64,000 bases of DNA. Source: an uncultured Bacteroidales bacterium. GTDB taxonomy: Bacteria > Bacteroidota > Bacteroidia > Bacteroidales > F082. The position numbers and the translations under genes are program-made. The DNA lies in the NCBI GenBank assembly GCA_900315175.1, contig OMYA01000003.1, positions 124,001-188,000 of the forward strand. Reading direction: 5' to 3'. Below are positions 8,050-17,094 of this stretch, in pieces (the first letter of the stretch is position 1; each line of letters opens with the position of its first letter). A model generated the notes under the pieces. The model had not been told where the DNA came from. It made no database searches and saw only the letters and a list, made by a program, of their open reading frames with translations.

Positions 8050-8822
8050 TAACGAGCAAGACCAACCCTAAAATCAAGAATATCATCAAGTTGGAGAAGG
8101 CTTCGGAGCGTCGTGAGCAGAACCGAATCCTCATTGAGGGCCGCCGTGAGATCGAGCGCGCCGTCGCCTGCGGCTTTGAGGTGGACACGCTGTTTGTATG
8201 TTCAGATATTGCTCGGGATGGTGCAGCGATAACGGCGCGCTCGGTTGAGGAAGTCTCGTTGGAGGTGTTCGAGAAGATAGCCTACCGTGAAGGCAGCGAC
8301 GGACTTCTTGCCGTAGCGATACCAAAATACGCTGATTTACAACAGTTTAAACCAAAGAAAAAGAACCCGCTCATCATAGTGCTCGAGACCGTGGAGAAAC
8401 CCGGAAACCTCGGTGCTGTAATGCGCACCGCCGATGCGGCAGGCGTTGACGCCGTCATCATCGCCGACCAGAGGACAGATTTGTACAACCCGAACGCCAT
8501 CAGAGCCAGCGTGGGATGCATATTCTCAGTTCCGTTGTTCGCATGCTCGTCGGAAGAATGCATCAAGTGGCTGAAAGACAATAAGATAACGATATATTGC
8601 ACATATCTGAAAGCTTCAATCGATTATTTGGACGCCGACTTCAGAAAAGCCTCTGCCATAGTGATGGGAACGGAGGCGACGGGCATCTCGCAGCAGTGGG
8701 TTGACGCCGCCGACCAGAACATCATCATCCCGATGAACGGCATCGCCGACTCGCTCAATGTGAGCGTGACGACAGCTATTGTGACGTTCGAGGCAGTGAG
8801 ACAAAGAAGAGTTAAAAGTTAA
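8046..8822 (+). CDS. SpoU/TrmH-family RNA 2'-O-methyltransferase
   Basis: This 258-residue protein has an N-terminal substrate-binding domain (ITSKTNPKIKNIIKLEKASERREQNRILIEG; residues about 2-75) and a C-terminal SPOUT knot. Motif 1 is LETVEKPGNLGAVMRTADAAG, motif 2 is AIVMGTEATGISQQW and motif 3 is IIIPMNGIADSLNVSVTTAI. Enzymes of this family methylate ribose 2'-OH in rRNA or tRNA using SAM. The architecture resembles RlmB/TsnR-like rRNA enzymes, but the target nucleotide is not assigned. It overlaps the exporter gene by 4 bp and lies 18 nt before the thioesterase gene. Confidence 0.92.
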   Translation: MITSKTNPKIKNIIKLEKASERREQNRILIEGRREIERAVACGFEVDTLFVCSDIARDGAAITARSVEEVSLEVFEKIAYREGSDGLLAVAIPKYADLQQFKPKKKNPLIIVLETVEKPGNLGAVMRTADAAGVDAVIIADQRTDLYNPNAIRASVGCIFSVPLFACSSEECIKWLKDNKITIYCTYLKASIDYLDADFRKASAIVMGTEATGISQQWVDAADQNIIIPMNGIADSLNVSVTTAIVTFEAVRQRRVKS

Positions 8823-8840
8823 AAGAGTAAAGTTAAAAGA

Positions 8841-9572
8841 GTGGAACATAACCAGTTTTCAAGAGAATTCAAGGTGTGGTCGAGTTATTGCGACAGCGTG
8901 AACAGGCTGAGTCCTTTTATGATGCAGACCTTGTTTGAGGAGCTCGCTGACGCCAACGCCATGCAACTCGGCATCGACCAGCCCACATTAGGGGAACGCG
9001 ACAACGCCTTCTGGGTCGTCCGCCGCATAAAATTCGAGTTCAAGAGCGTTGTGAAAGACCACGACGACGTGATTTTAAAGACCTGGCCGTCGGGACCTGA
9101 AACGTTGCGATGCTTCCGTTCTTATCAGATTTTGAAACCAGACATGGAGCCTGCAGTGAACAGCGTCGCCGAATGGGTGATTTTGGATAAGGATACTCGC
9201 CGCCTGCGCAAGACCGAAAGTGTGCATTACCCCGACATCCAATTCCTTCCTGAGAAAGCCTGCGAGCCGACATTCATGAGGTTCAAAGACGACTTCACAG
9301 AAGACGATTTCGTTTACGAGAAGACTATCCGCGCTTGCGACATCGACATATCACGTCACACCAACAACACCAAATACTGCATGATGGTGCTCGACTCATT
9401 TTCCGTTAAGGAGTTGGAAGACATGACTATCAAAGAGTTAGAGATTCATTACGAGGCGGAAAGCTTGGAGGGCAATGTGCTGCGCATCTATCGCAAAAAG
9501 GTTGACGACGAGTGGCATTTTGCGATAAAAAGAGACGGGAAAGTCGTCACATACGCGGTTATTAAGATTTAA
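8841..9572 (+). CDS. Acyl-ACP thioesterase
   Basis: This 243-residue double hotdog-fold protein uses a GTG start (8841). The first hotdog covers residues about 5-135 (FSREFKVWSSYCDSVNRLSP, then NAFWVVRRIKFEFK). The second begins near RACDIDISRHTNNTKYCMMVLD, which carries the conserved Asn/His region of FatA/FatB-type thioesterases. It should release free fatty acids from acyl-ACP in the cytosol. It is the third gene of the exporter-methyltransferase run. The GTG is preceded by A-rich agagtaaagttaaaag repeats rather than a Shine-Dalgarno sequence. Confidence 0.9.
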   Translation: MEHNQFSREFKVWSSYCDSVNRLSPFMMQTLFEELADANAMQLGIDQPTLGERDNAFWVVRRIKFEFKSVVKDHDDVILKTWPSGPETLRCFRSYQILKPDMEPAVNSVAEWVILDKDTRRLRKTESVHYPDIQFLPEKACEPTFMRFKDDFTEDDFVYEKTIRACDIDISRHTNNTKYCMMVLDSFSVKELEDMTIKELEIHYEAESLEGNVLRIYRKKVDDEWHFAIKRDGKVVTYAVIKI

Positions 9573-9608
9573 AATTCAAAATTTAAGATTTAAAGATTTA
9601 AAATTTGA

Positions 9609-9639
9609 TTTGTTTTTTTAAGATTATTTCCTAATTTTG
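9609..9639 (+). promoter_or_regulatory. Full Bacteroidota promoter for the lipid kinase gene
   Basis: TTTG at 9609-9612, a 19-nt spacer and TAATTTTG at 9632-9639 form a perfect consensus pair, 19 nt before the ATG at 9659. An A/T-rich repeat (attcaaaatttaagatttaaag) fills 9573-9605. Confidence 0.8.
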
Positions 9640-9658
9640 CAAAAATTTGGGAAGGAGA

Positions 9659-10564
9659 ATGAAGCATATTTTCATCGTTAATACTGTTGCAGGCGAGCAT
9701 TCGTGTCTCGAAGAGGTGAAGAAAGCGATTGCCAACGAAAGCGAAGCTATTGACTATGAATTATTTACACCCAATTCGGCGAAAGACAACGTTAGTCAGA
9801 TAAAGGAATACCTCGAGGCTCGTCCCGATGAGGAAGTGCGGTTTTACGCTTGTGGCGGCGACGGTACGCTCAACAAGGTGGCGAGCGGCATCTACGGTTA
9901 CCCGAACGCGAGCTTGGCCGTGTTAGCTTACGGCAGCGGCAACGATTACATTAAATATTATGCTGATTTAAAGGCATTTAAAAATGTTGAGAACGCCATG
10001 CACGGCACCGAGAAGCGTATCGACATCATGCAGGTCAACGGGCGGTTTGCCATCAACGCCACGCATTTCGGACTTGACTCGGTGGTGGCTAAAGTGATGC
10101 ATAAAATACGCCGTTACCCCATCATCGGAGGCAAGATGTGCTACCCTATCGCGGTGTTGCGGGCATTTTTGACAGGGATGCGCACAAAATGCACCGTCTA
10201 CGCTGACGGTGAGAAGCTAAACGAAGGTAAGATATGCCTCTGCACCATTGCCAACGGCAAATACGTGGGCGGCAGCTACAAATGCGCACCCCGTTCGTTG
10301 AACGACGACGGTTGGTTGGAGGTTTGCCTTATCAAGCCTGTTTCAAGAATAAAATTCGCATTGCTGAAAAAATCTTATACCCACGGGACTCATCTCGACA
10401 ATCCGAAGTTCAAGGATATCATCGTATACCGCAGGGCGAAACAGGTTGTGATTGAAGGCGGCAAGGGATTTTGCGTCTCATTGGACGGTGAGATTTTGCA
10501 GGGGAAAAGAATCGTCGTTGAGAATAAGCGGCAGGCGATAAGATTCGTTGTCCCGGCAGTTTGA
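9659..10564 (+). CDS. Diacylglycerol kinase-family lipid kinase
   Basis: This 301-residue protein begins at the ATG at 9659, which follows ggaaggaga; a TTG 12 nt upstream is less likely. The DAGK catalytic domain is N-terminal, with the nucleotide loop YACGGDGTLNKVASG (residues about 66-80) and the GSGNDYIKYY motif. The C-terminal beta-sandwich includes GGSYKCAPRSLNDDGWLEVC and the closing VVIEGGKGFCVSLDGE. Members phosphorylate diacylglycerol, sphingoid bases or related lipids at the inner membrane. It is monocistronic and has the best-matching promoter in this half of the window. Confidence 0.93.
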   Translation: MKHIFIVNTVAGEHSCLEEVKKAIANESEAIDYELFTPNSAKDNVSQIKEYLEARPDEEVRFYACGGDGTLNKVASGIYGYPNASLAVLAYGSGNDYIKYYADLKAFKNVENAMHGTEKRIDIMQVNGRFAINATHFGLDSVVAKVMHKIRRYPIIGGKMCYPIAVLRAFLTGMRTKCTVYADGEKLNEGKICLCTIANGKYVGGSYKCAPRSLNDDGWLEVCLIKPVSRIKFALLKKSYTHGTHLDNPKFKDIIVYRRAKQVVIEGGKGFCVSLDGEILQGKRIVVENKRQAIRFVVPAV

Positions 10565-10607
10565 ATAAGAGATTCATAAAACCTCTCATACAATTTTTTC
10601 ATAATTA

Positions 10608-10639
10608 TTTGTTTTTCTCAAAAATAATTTATATTTTTG
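10608..10639 (+). promoter_or_regulatory. Promoter of the secreted T9SS protein gene
   Basis: TTTG at 10608-10611, a 20-nt spacer and TATTTTTG at 10632-10639. The leader to the ATG at 10688 is about 45 nt and contains the short inverted repeat accatt/aatggt. Confidence 0.75.
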
Positions 10640-10687
10640 CGGGACCATTATAAAACAAATGGTTTAACCATTAAAACTCAATCAGTT

Positions 10688-12346
10688 ATGAAAAAAACCT
10701 TTACCTTATTAATAATATTAGCAACTGCATATTGCAGTTTCGCCCAGGACACCATAACCGGCGTGGTGAACCGCATTGCGGCTCCATATTTCGAACAGAA
10801 TGTCTGCGACACCCGTTTCGCCATAACAACCGATAGCGAAACATATTACGTGATGGTTGACAACTACTGGCCGAATCCATATCTGGAAGATTTGGTTATA
10901 CATTATGACACTATTGCAATTGGAAATGAGATTTCGGTTATTGGAGATATTAAGGAGATGGAAGACGGAAATGGGGAGGTATTTAATGTTATTGATGTTC
11001 AAAAACTGGTTGGTGCTACATATAGTTATGGAACAGGATTTATTAGTTGGTTTTCTCAATACGCCATAATAAATTGTAATGTCGCACCAGATTATGCCTG
11101 TTATCTCGCAATAAACGGGGTTTTGCAAACGAATTTCCCAATTATCTTCAATGGAATGACTCTCAACAGTGGAGCTTATACCATGGTTGGCATAGCTGAA
11201 TATTGGCCTGATTATGACCTCCCAATTCTTGAATTGACACAAGTTATTCCGTATGCCATTGAAGCCACAGCAAATGGAGTTATAGTCGCTAATGACGAGC
11301 TTTGTTTATTCACTCCATGTGGAGACACTAAATATCTTTCGTTTTCGGAAAATAATGAAACATATTATCTTACAAACAAAGACAAACTTCATAATGAAGA
11401 TTTCTTCTCACCTATGTGGGGAGACAATGTCAATTCAAATATCCAAGGTTTCGGGAACACTCACTATGATTTGTTCGGAGCTCCTTTTAACACTTTTGAG
11501 ACACTTTCCATGGAAACAACTGGTGAAAGAAATATTGTCGGGCCAATTATCACTGTTGGAAATCCCTCAATAAGTTCAGCTCCACCCATTGGCATGAGGT
11601 GTGCTATTATTGATAATAATGATGAATATCTTGTTGAAAACCCTCAACAATGGGATTATTCTCAAACACAATGTATTATCGAAAATGACACACTGCCATT
11701 CAATATTGAAGTTATAGGATTCTTTACCACAACGCACATGTTCCTTGGCAATGGAATAACTCCATATATGGAAATAGCATTTGATAGCATAAATGCCAAC
11801 ACCTTCGGAACGAGCACTGTTTCTGGTACATTGACAATACAAACATACCACAATTATCAGCAAGAACCGTTTTTCGTCATTGTCAATAATGAAGATGATT
11901 ACTTTATAGGAACAGGTCCGTTTACAGATGCCACGTCGGGGCTTTTAATTGTCGGTCAAGACACCATCCATGTTGGTGACAATATCAGTGCAACAGGTGA
12001 AATTGGGCGGTTTTATAGCATAACAGCAACATATCCGACCTATATTTTCGACATCCATAACACCATAAATATTGATAAAGTCAGCATTATTACGGAATTA
12101 TCAGAAGTGTATGATGCAGATATTCAAATATATCCAAATCCATCAAATGGAATAGTTGAAATTGCTTCTAAACAACTGATAGAACACATCTCGGTATATG
12201 ACTATACTGGGCACAACTTGTTGTTTTACAAATCCTGCAATTCCGAACAAATTAATCTTGATTTACAAGATTACAAAGGCTTGGCGATAATTCAAATCAT
12301 TTTTGAAAACGGACAAGCATTGTCTAGGAAGATTGTGGTTCATTAA
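10688..12346 (+). CDS. Secreted protein with T9SS type A sorting domain
   Basis: The protein has 552 residues from the Met at 10688, which gives a clean signal peptide (MKKTFTLLIILATAYCSFAQ). The central region is unrecognised beta-rich sequence with two loosely similar halves. Each half has an aromatic/Asp-rich NEDDYFIG- or TTDSETYYVM-like strand, followed by DTIAIGNEISVIGDI and DTIHVGDNISATGEI, which suggests two OB-like repeats. The last 80 residues are a Por secretion domain (IQIYPNPSNGIVEI, then LDLQDYKGLAIIQI and SRKIVVH). The protein should cross the outer membrane by T9SS and be surface-attached or released. It stands alone with its own promoter. Confidence 0.85.
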   Translation: MKKTFTLLIILATAYCSFAQDTITGVVNRIAAPYFEQNVCDTRFAITTDSETYYVMVDNYWPNPYLEDLVIHYDTIAIGNEISVIGDIKEMEDGNGEVFNVIDVQKLVGATYSYGTGFISWFSQYAIINCNVAPDYACYLAINGVLQTNFPIIFNGMTLNSGAYTMVGIAEYWPDYDLPILELTQVIPYAIEATANGVIVANDELCLFTPCGDTKYLSFSENNETYYLTNKDKLHNEDFFSPMWGDNVNSNIQGFGNTHYDLFGAPFNTFETLSMETTGERNIVGPIITVGNPSISSAPPIGMRCAIIDNNDEYLVENPQQWDYSQTQCIIENDTLPFNIEVIGFFTTTHMFLGNGITPYMEIAFDSINANTFGTSTVSGTLTIQTYHNYQQEPFFVIVNNEDDYFIGTGPFTDATSGLLIVGQDTIHVGDNISATGEIGRFYSITATYPTYIFDIHNTINIDKVSIITELSEVYDADIQIYPNPSNGIVEIASKQLIEHISVYDYTGHNLLFYKSCNSEQINLDLQDYKGLAIIQIIFENGQALSRKIVVH

Positions 12347-12379
12347 AAAAGGTGAAAATTAATTTTTAAAATCCACGAA

Positions 12380-12427
12380 ATATCTGTATTTTTGCAGAAA
12401 ATTTGAACAAATTAAAAATACAGATAT
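12380..12427 (+). promoter_or_regulatory. Promoter embedded in a 14-bp perfect inverted repeat
   Basis: The arms atatctgtattttt (12380-12393) and aaaaatacagatat (12414-12427) are perfect inverted repeats around a 20-nt centre. The TATTTTTG box (12387-12394) lies in the left arm, and the right arm touches the ATG at 12428. The left arm is largely upstream of the expected transcription start, so the symmetry acts at DNA level, for example as an operator. Confidence 0.7.
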
Positions 12428-14488
12428 ATGATTGCAAGAGAACTTTTAAATCCGAAGAGCATCGTGGTGTGCGGTGCGTCGAGTGACATCCACAAACCTG
12501 GTGGAAAAGCTTTGAAAAACCTTCTTGAGAGCCCTTTCAGAGGTCCTGTCTACGCGGTGAACCCGAAAGAGACTGAGGTGCAGGGCGTGAAATGCTACGC
12601 CAGCGTCAACGAGCTTCCGAATGTAGACTGCGCCATCATCTGCATCGCAGCCAAGTTCTGCGCACAGACCGTCGATGTTTTGGCAAAAGAGAAAGGCTGC
12701 AAGGGCTTCATCATCATCAGTGCAGGATTCTCGGAGGAGAACGCTGAGGGCGCGGCCATCGAGAAACATATCGTCGACACCATCAACAGCGTCGGCGGCA
12801 GCCTGATTGGCCCTAACTGCACAGGCTTCCTCAACGTGAACTACGCAGGATGCTTCGACACCCCTATCCCGACCCTCGACCCTCATGGAGTCGACTTCAT
12901 CACTGGTTCAGGCGCAACAGCAGTGTTCATCAAGGAATACGGCATGAGCAACGGACTGAAGTTCAACAGCGTGTGGGCTGTAGGCAACAGTGCCCAGCTC
13001 GGCATCGAGGACGTGCTCGAACACCTCGACGAGACCTTCGACCCAGTGAAGTCGAGCCATGTCATCATGCTTTACATGGAAAAGATCGGTAACCCGCAGA
13101 GATTGCTGAAACACGCGCGCAGCCTCATCAACAAAGGATGCCATATCGCAGCTATCAAGTCTGGTGGCTCGGCAGCAGGCAGCCGCGCAGCGTCATCACA
13201 CACAGGCGCCCTCGCCACAAACGACGCCGTGGTCGATGCGTTGTTCCGCAAGGCAGGTATCGTTCGTTGCCAGAACCGTCAGGAGCTTACGACAGTGTGC
13301 GGTGTGTTTATGCACCCTGAAATCAAAGGCAAACGCTGCGCGGTGATAACACACGCAGGCGGTCCTGCCGTCATGCTGACAGACGTGCTCTCAAACGGCG
13401 GCATGGAAGTGCCATCATTGAAAGAACATCCGGCAAGCCCGGCATTGCTCGAGAAGCTCTTCGCAGGCTCATCAGTGGGTAACCCTATCGACTTCCTCGC
13501 AACAGGAACAGCCGAGCAGCTCGGATATATCATCGACACAGTTGAAAACGAATATACCGACATCGACTTCTCAGTGGTCATCTTCGGCTCACCGGGATTG
13601 TTCAGCAACAAAGAGGTTTATGACCTGCTCGACCAGAAGATGAAGACCTGCAAGAAGCCTATCTTCCCTGTGTTGCCTTCAATCATCAACGTGAAAGATG
13701 AGATTGAAGACTTCATCGCAAAAGGCCGCATCAACTTTCCTGAGGAATGTGTCCTCGGCAACGCGATATGCAAGGTCTATAACACTCCGAAGCCACAGCC
13801 GGAGAACGTGGAGATGCCAAAGGTCGACACAGCCCGCATCCGCAAGTGCATCGACAGCTGCGAGAACGGATATATCGCTCCTGATAAGATTTACGAACTC
13901 CTCGACGCAGCCGGCATCGCACAGAAACAGATCCGCGTCGTCGACAAGAAACAGCAGGCATTGGACTTCGCCAACGAGGTGGGTTATCCTCTCGTGATGA
14001 AGGTCGTCGGACCTGTCCACAAGTCAGACGTGGGCGGCGTGACCTTGAACGTTCGCGACATCGAGACCGTCGGCAAGGAGTTTGACCGTTTGATGGCTAT
14101 CAAAGACACCTACGCAGTGGAGATGTACCCTATGCTTGACGGCACTGAGGTTTACATCGGAGCCATTCGCGACAAGAAGTTCGGACATCAGGTGTTCTTT
14201 GGCTTGGGCGGCATCTTCATCGAGGTCTTGAAAGACGTCCAGAGCTCATTGGTGCCAATCAGCGCTGATGAAGCCAAGGAAGCCCTCACCCACCTCCGTG
14301 GATACAAAATCTTGCAAGGCGTTCGCGGTCAGCAGCCAGTCAACGTCGACGTCTATGCTGAGCAGATTGCAAGAGTAGCCGCCTTGGTGATGGCAGCTCC
14401 TGAGATCGCTGAGATGGACCTCAACCCGTTGCTTGGCAACCCGAAGAACGTGGTGGCTGTCGACGCACGTATCAGAATAGAGAAATAA
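12428..14488 (+). CDS. ADP-forming acetate/acyl-CoA synthetase, fused alpha-beta
   Basis: This 686-residue protein has the full fused architecture of NDP-forming acyl-CoA synthetases. It starts with a CoA-binding Rossmann domain (SIVVCGASSDIHKPGGKALKN), then a succinyl-CoA-ligase-like domain with the phosphohistidine loop ASSHTGALATNDA, and ends in an ATP-grasp domain (GYPLVMKVVGPVHKSDVGGV, EMDLNPLL). The reaction is acyl-CoA + ADP + Pi to acid + CoA + ATP, so it can make ATP while forming acetate or branched-chain acids, as expected in a fermenting anaerobe. It overlaps the membrane protein gene by 1 nt. Strong inverted symmetry surrounds its promoter. Confidence 0.93.
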   Translation: MIARELLNPKSIVVCGASSDIHKPGGKALKNLLESPFRGPVYAVNPKETEVQGVKCYASVNELPNVDCAIICIAAKFCAQTVDVLAKEKGCKGFIIISAGFSEENAEGAAIEKHIVDTINSVGGSLIGPNCTGFLNVNYAGCFDTPIPTLDPHGVDFITGSGATAVFIKEYGMSNGLKFNSVWAVGNSAQLGIEDVLEHLDETFDPVKSSHVIMLYMEKIGNPQRLLKHARSLINKGCHIAAIKSGGSAAGSRAASSHTGALATNDAVVDALFRKAGIVRCQNRQELTTVCGVFMHPEIKGKRCAVITHAGGPAVMLTDVLSNGGMEVPSLKEHPASPALLEKLFAGSSVGNPIDFLATGTAEQLGYIIDTVENEYTDIDFSVVIFGSPGLFSNKEVYDLLDQKMKTCKKPIFPVLPSIINVKDEIEDFIAKGRINFPEECVLGNAICKVYNTPKPQPENVEMPKVDTARIRKCIDSCENGYIAPDKIYELLDAAGIAQKQIRVVDKKQQALDFANEVGYPLVMKVVGPVHKSDVGGVTLNVRDIETVGKEFDRLMAIKDTYAVEMYPMLDGTEVYIGAIRDKKFGHQVFFGLGGIFIEVLKDVQSSLVPISADEAKEALTHLRGYKILQGVRGQQPVNVDVYAEQIARVAALVMAAPEIAEMDLNPLLGNPKNVVAVDARIRIEK

Positions 14489-15177
14489 TGAAAAAGTCAG
14501 ATTATATCACAATCATAGCGATAGCCGCGGTCATCTGCGGCTTCGCTTTTATCCCGGGAGCATGGGACTGGTTCATCAGTGCGACGAAGCATCACGGCTT
14601 GCTGATGAGCTTCTTCAAGTTTGCCATCCTCGGCACCTTCGGTGAGATGCTTTCTTTGAGAATAAAAGAAGGCGTTTACATGAAAAACGGCTTCGGTTTG
14701 GTGCCGAAAATGCTCGTTTGGGGTGTTCTAGGTGTCGTAATTGCCTCCGCTATGACCATCTTCAAGACAGGAACAGTGGCCTTGCTTGACGGTGGCTTCC
14801 ATCTCAACGGAAAGGCGGCGATGTGGTTCGCGGGCAGCCTCAGCTGGGGCAAGTTCCTCGTGGCACTCTGCGTCAGCGTGCTGATGAACACCTTGTTTGC
14901 ACCGGTATTTATGACGTTCCACAAAATCACCGACATCCACATCGCCGAGACAGGCGGTTCGCTGGCAGGATTCTTCAGCAGCCCGCTCAACATACAACAG
15001 ACGATGGCAGAAAAAATCAACTGGAACATCCAGTATGGTTTCGTTTTCAAGAAGACGATACCGCTGTTCTGGTATCCGGCCCACACCATCACTTTCTTAC
15101 TGCCAGGCACGCTGCAAGTGTTGTTCGCAGCGGCACTCGGAGTAGCACTGGGAGTGATTCTCAGCATTAAAAAATAA
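14488..15177 (+). CDS. Conserved multi-pass membrane protein
   Basis: This 229-residue protein has about five hydrophobic segments (residues about 7-28, 36-52, 70-92, 118-140, 195-226). The loops carry GTFGEMLSLRIKEG, KNGFGLVPKMLVWG and FHKITDIHI. I do not recognise a defined catalytic motif. The general layout recalls Mpv17/PMP22-type proteins, but that is a weak impression. Its start overlaps the stop of the acyl-CoA synthetase gene (atgA), so the two are translationally coupled and may share a process such as acid export or membrane homeostasis. Confidence 0.75.
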   Translation: MKKSDYITIIAIAAVICGFAFIPGAWDWFISATKHHGLLMSFFKFAILGTFGEMLSLRIKEGVYMKNGFGLVPKMLVWGVLGVVIASAMTIFKTGTVALLDGGFHLNGKAAMWFAGSLSWGKFLVALCVSVLMNTLFAPVFMTFHKITDIHIAETGGSLAGFFSSPLNIQQTMAEKINWNIQYGFVFKKTIPLFWYPAHTITFLLPGTLQVLFAAALGVALGVILSIKK

Positions 15178-15182
15178 TTTTT

Positions 15183-15306
15183 TGTCATTTCGAGCGTAAC
15201 GAAGTGAAGTCGAGAAATCCTTGTTTAACGTAAACAATAAAATGATTCCGTTAAATAAGGATTTCTCCATTTCGCTCCATTTTATTACGCTTCAGTCGAA
15301 ATGACA
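15183..15306. repeat. REP-like long imperfect palindrome, copy 1
   Basis: The ends tgtcatttcga / tcgaaatgaca (11 bp) and the inner gagaaatcctt / aaggatttctc blocks are inverted, giving a ~124-nt foldback with an unpaired centre. The same blocks recur at 61,502-61,648. It lies between the membrane-protein gene and the ABC operon, and may act as a transcription punctuation mark. Confidence 0.8.
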
Positions 15307-15327
15307 AAATTTTTTTTCATTTTTTTC

Positions 15328-15357
15328 TTGACATGTAAAAAATTTGTTGTATTTTTG
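15328..15357 (+). promoter_or_regulatory. Promoter of the ABC-GntR operon
   Basis: TTG at 15328-15330, a 19-nt spacer and TATTTTTG at 15350-15357. Transcription should start at about 15,362, inside the operator palindrome that follows. Confidence 0.8.
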
Positions 15358-15360
15358 CAG

Positions 15361-15380
15361 TGTATTAGATGACTAATACA
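15361..15380 (+). promoter_or_regulatory. Probable GntR/YtrA operator
   Basis: TGTATTAG-atga-CTAATACA is a perfect 8-bp inverted repeat placed at the expected transcription start of the operon that encodes a YtrA-type GntR regulator. Family knowledge (autoregulated ABC operons) and position support an autorepressor site. Confidence 0.7.
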
Positions 15381-15410
15381 GAGATAAGATGGCAATAAAA
15401 ATTTTATAAT

Positions 15411-16235
15411 ATGATTAAAATCAGCAACTTAGACTTCGCTTACAAAAACACGCAAGTCTTCAAAAACATCAGCCTGGAGTTCCAGAAGGGAAACATCTAT
15501 GGACTTTTGGGCGAAAACGGAGTTGGTAAGACCACCTTATTAAAATTAATATGTGGTCTGCAGAAGCCACAGCACGGTAGCGTGACAGTCGACGGTCTCA
15601 CCCCTTCAATGAGACAGCCGGAGTTCCTGCAAAACGTGTATTTCCTTCCTGAGGAAGTGATTACTGAGGACACCACACCCGAGAAGTTCATCCAGAAAAT
15701 CGGATGTTTCTACCCTCGCTACGACTTTGCACTCTTCAACAAACTGATGGGAGAGCTTGAAGTCGACCTTTCAAAGAGATTCAACGAGCTCTCACACGGT
15801 CAGAAGAAGAAATCTTTGTTGGCATGTGCAATGTCATTGCAGACCGACTATCTCTTCTTGGACGAGCCTACCAACGGCCTCGACATCCCTTCGAAAGCCT
15901 TATTCCGTAAGGTTATTTCGCAATATTGCAGCGACGAGACCACTGTCATCATCTCGACCCATCAGGTGAAAGATGTGGAGAACCTCATCGACCCTATCGT
16001 CATCCTCGACCGCGACGATGTTCTTCTCAACGCCAGCTTCGCTGAAATCATCGACAAGATTTATTTTGAATACGGTCCAGAAAGGATACAAGATGCCTAC
16101 TACACCGAGATGTTGCCGGGCGGCTACATTAACGTTATGCCTAACACAGAACATCTGGAGAGCAACGTCAACATCGAGGCGCTGTTCAATGCGGTAATGA
16201 AGAATAAAGAAACCATCAAAAATTTAATGAAATGA
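15411..16235 (+). CDS. ABC transporter ATP-binding protein
   Basis: This 274-residue protein is a single ABC ATPase domain. Walker A is GENGVGKTT (residues about 35-43), the signature is LSHGQKKK, Walker B is LFLDEPTNGLD, and the switch histidine is STHQVKD. The last ~65 residues form a C-terminal extension typical of ABC-2-type exporters controlled by YtrA-like regulators. It pairs with the membrane protein encoded next (4-bp overlap). The substrate is unknown; related systems respond to cell-envelope stress or peptide antibiotics. Confidence 0.92.
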   Translation: MIKISNLDFAYKNTQVFKNISLEFQKGNIYGLLGENGVGKTTLLKLICGLQKPQHGSVTVDGLTPSMRQPEFLQNVYFLPEEVITEDTTPEKFIQKIGCFYPRYDFALFNKLMGELEVDLSKRFNELSHGQKKKSLLACAMSLQTDYLFLDEPTNGLDIPSKALFRKVISQYCSDETTVIISTHQVKDVENLIDPIVILDRDDVLLNASFAEIIDKIYFEYGPERIQDAYYTEMLPGGYINVMPNTEHLESNVNIEALFNAVMKNKETIKNLMK

Positions 16236-17092
16236 ACAACACATTTGATATCCAACGTTTCGGCAAGGTCCTCAAACACGACGGCTTGAATTTCTTCCCG
16301 AATTTCATTCTTTCTTTGGCAATCTTGTGGGCTATTCCGGTAGTCATATATCTTTTTACAGCCCTTTTGCCCACTGATGAAACCAGGCATATTTACGATG
16401 CGATGTCGAGAGTAAACATCATTGATACTCTTTTAAAAATAGCCATTATCATTGCTCCGGCGATGCTTTACAAAACTTGCAACGATTCACGCAAGGGCAT
16501 CGGCTATGCAATGTTGCCTGCCTCAACTCTCGAGAAGTTTGTCAGCATGGTGGTATATTGTGTCATCGTCACACCTATTGTATATATAGCAGGTTCACTT
16601 GCAATTGACAGCATCCTTGCCCTCTTCAACGGACCATACAAAGACTTTGCAGCATCAATTTATTTCAACAAATTCTCACAAATCGAATATACCATTGAGC
16701 AGCAGAGTACGAAAATAATGTTAGATGACACGTGGCCGATATTCATCAACAATTTGTCTCCTGCATTCATGAGGGCTTTAAGTTGTCTTGGCATATTGAT
16801 GCTTTCATCAATATTCATGTTTGGAAACATGATCTTCAAAAAACGCAAAACCGGCAAGATGATTGGCATTCTCATCTTTTTATCAATCATTTTTATGATA
16901 CTTTTCATCAACTATGTCGCGAACAATGAGGCTTTCGTCCAATATTTCGAGCAGCTAAATGAAGATAATGTCACAGAATTCGTCATACGCATAATTCGCA
17001 TCATGATGAATGTGGCTATCTATACCGAAATAATCGTTTCAGCTCTGTTGCTTTGGGGCGTTTATCGTAAAATTAAAACTCAAAAATACTGA
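16232..17092 (+). CDS. ABC transporter membrane subunit
   Basis: This 286-residue protein has about six hydrophobic segments (near residues 25-45, 68-84, 105-130, 170-195, 205-228, 250-280). No sequence motif is recognised, but its location between the ATPase and the GntR regulator, with a 4-bp overlap to the ATPase gene, marks it as the permease partner. FNKFSQIEYTIEQQ lies in the main extracytoplasmic or cytoplasmic loop. The stop is 2 nt before the regulator start. Confidence 0.8.
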   Translation: MNNTFDIQRFGKVLKHDGLNFFPNFILSLAILWAIPVVIYLFTALLPTDETRHIYDAMSRVNIIDTLLKIAIIIAPAMLYKTCNDSRKGIGYAMLPASTLEKFVSMVVYCVIVTPIVYIAGSLAIDSILALFNGPYKDFAASIYFNKFSQIEYTIEQQSTKIMLDDTWPIFINNLSPAFMRALSCLGILMLSSIFMFGNMIFKKRKTGKMIGILIFLSIIFMILFINYVANNEAFVQYFEQLNEDNVTEFVIRIIRIMMNVAIYTEIIVSALLLWGVYRKIKTQKY

Positions 17093-17094
17093 TT

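Noticed and set aside
10718..11242. 174-residue minus-strand ORF inside the T9SS protein gene
   Set aside because: The plus-strand gene has a signal peptide, promoter and sorting domain; the antisense frame has none.
12446..12886. 146-residue minus-strand ORF inside the acyl-CoA synthetase gene
   Set aside because: It is antisense to a well-conserved gene, has no ribosome-binding context and its composition follows the codon pattern of the gene it shadows.
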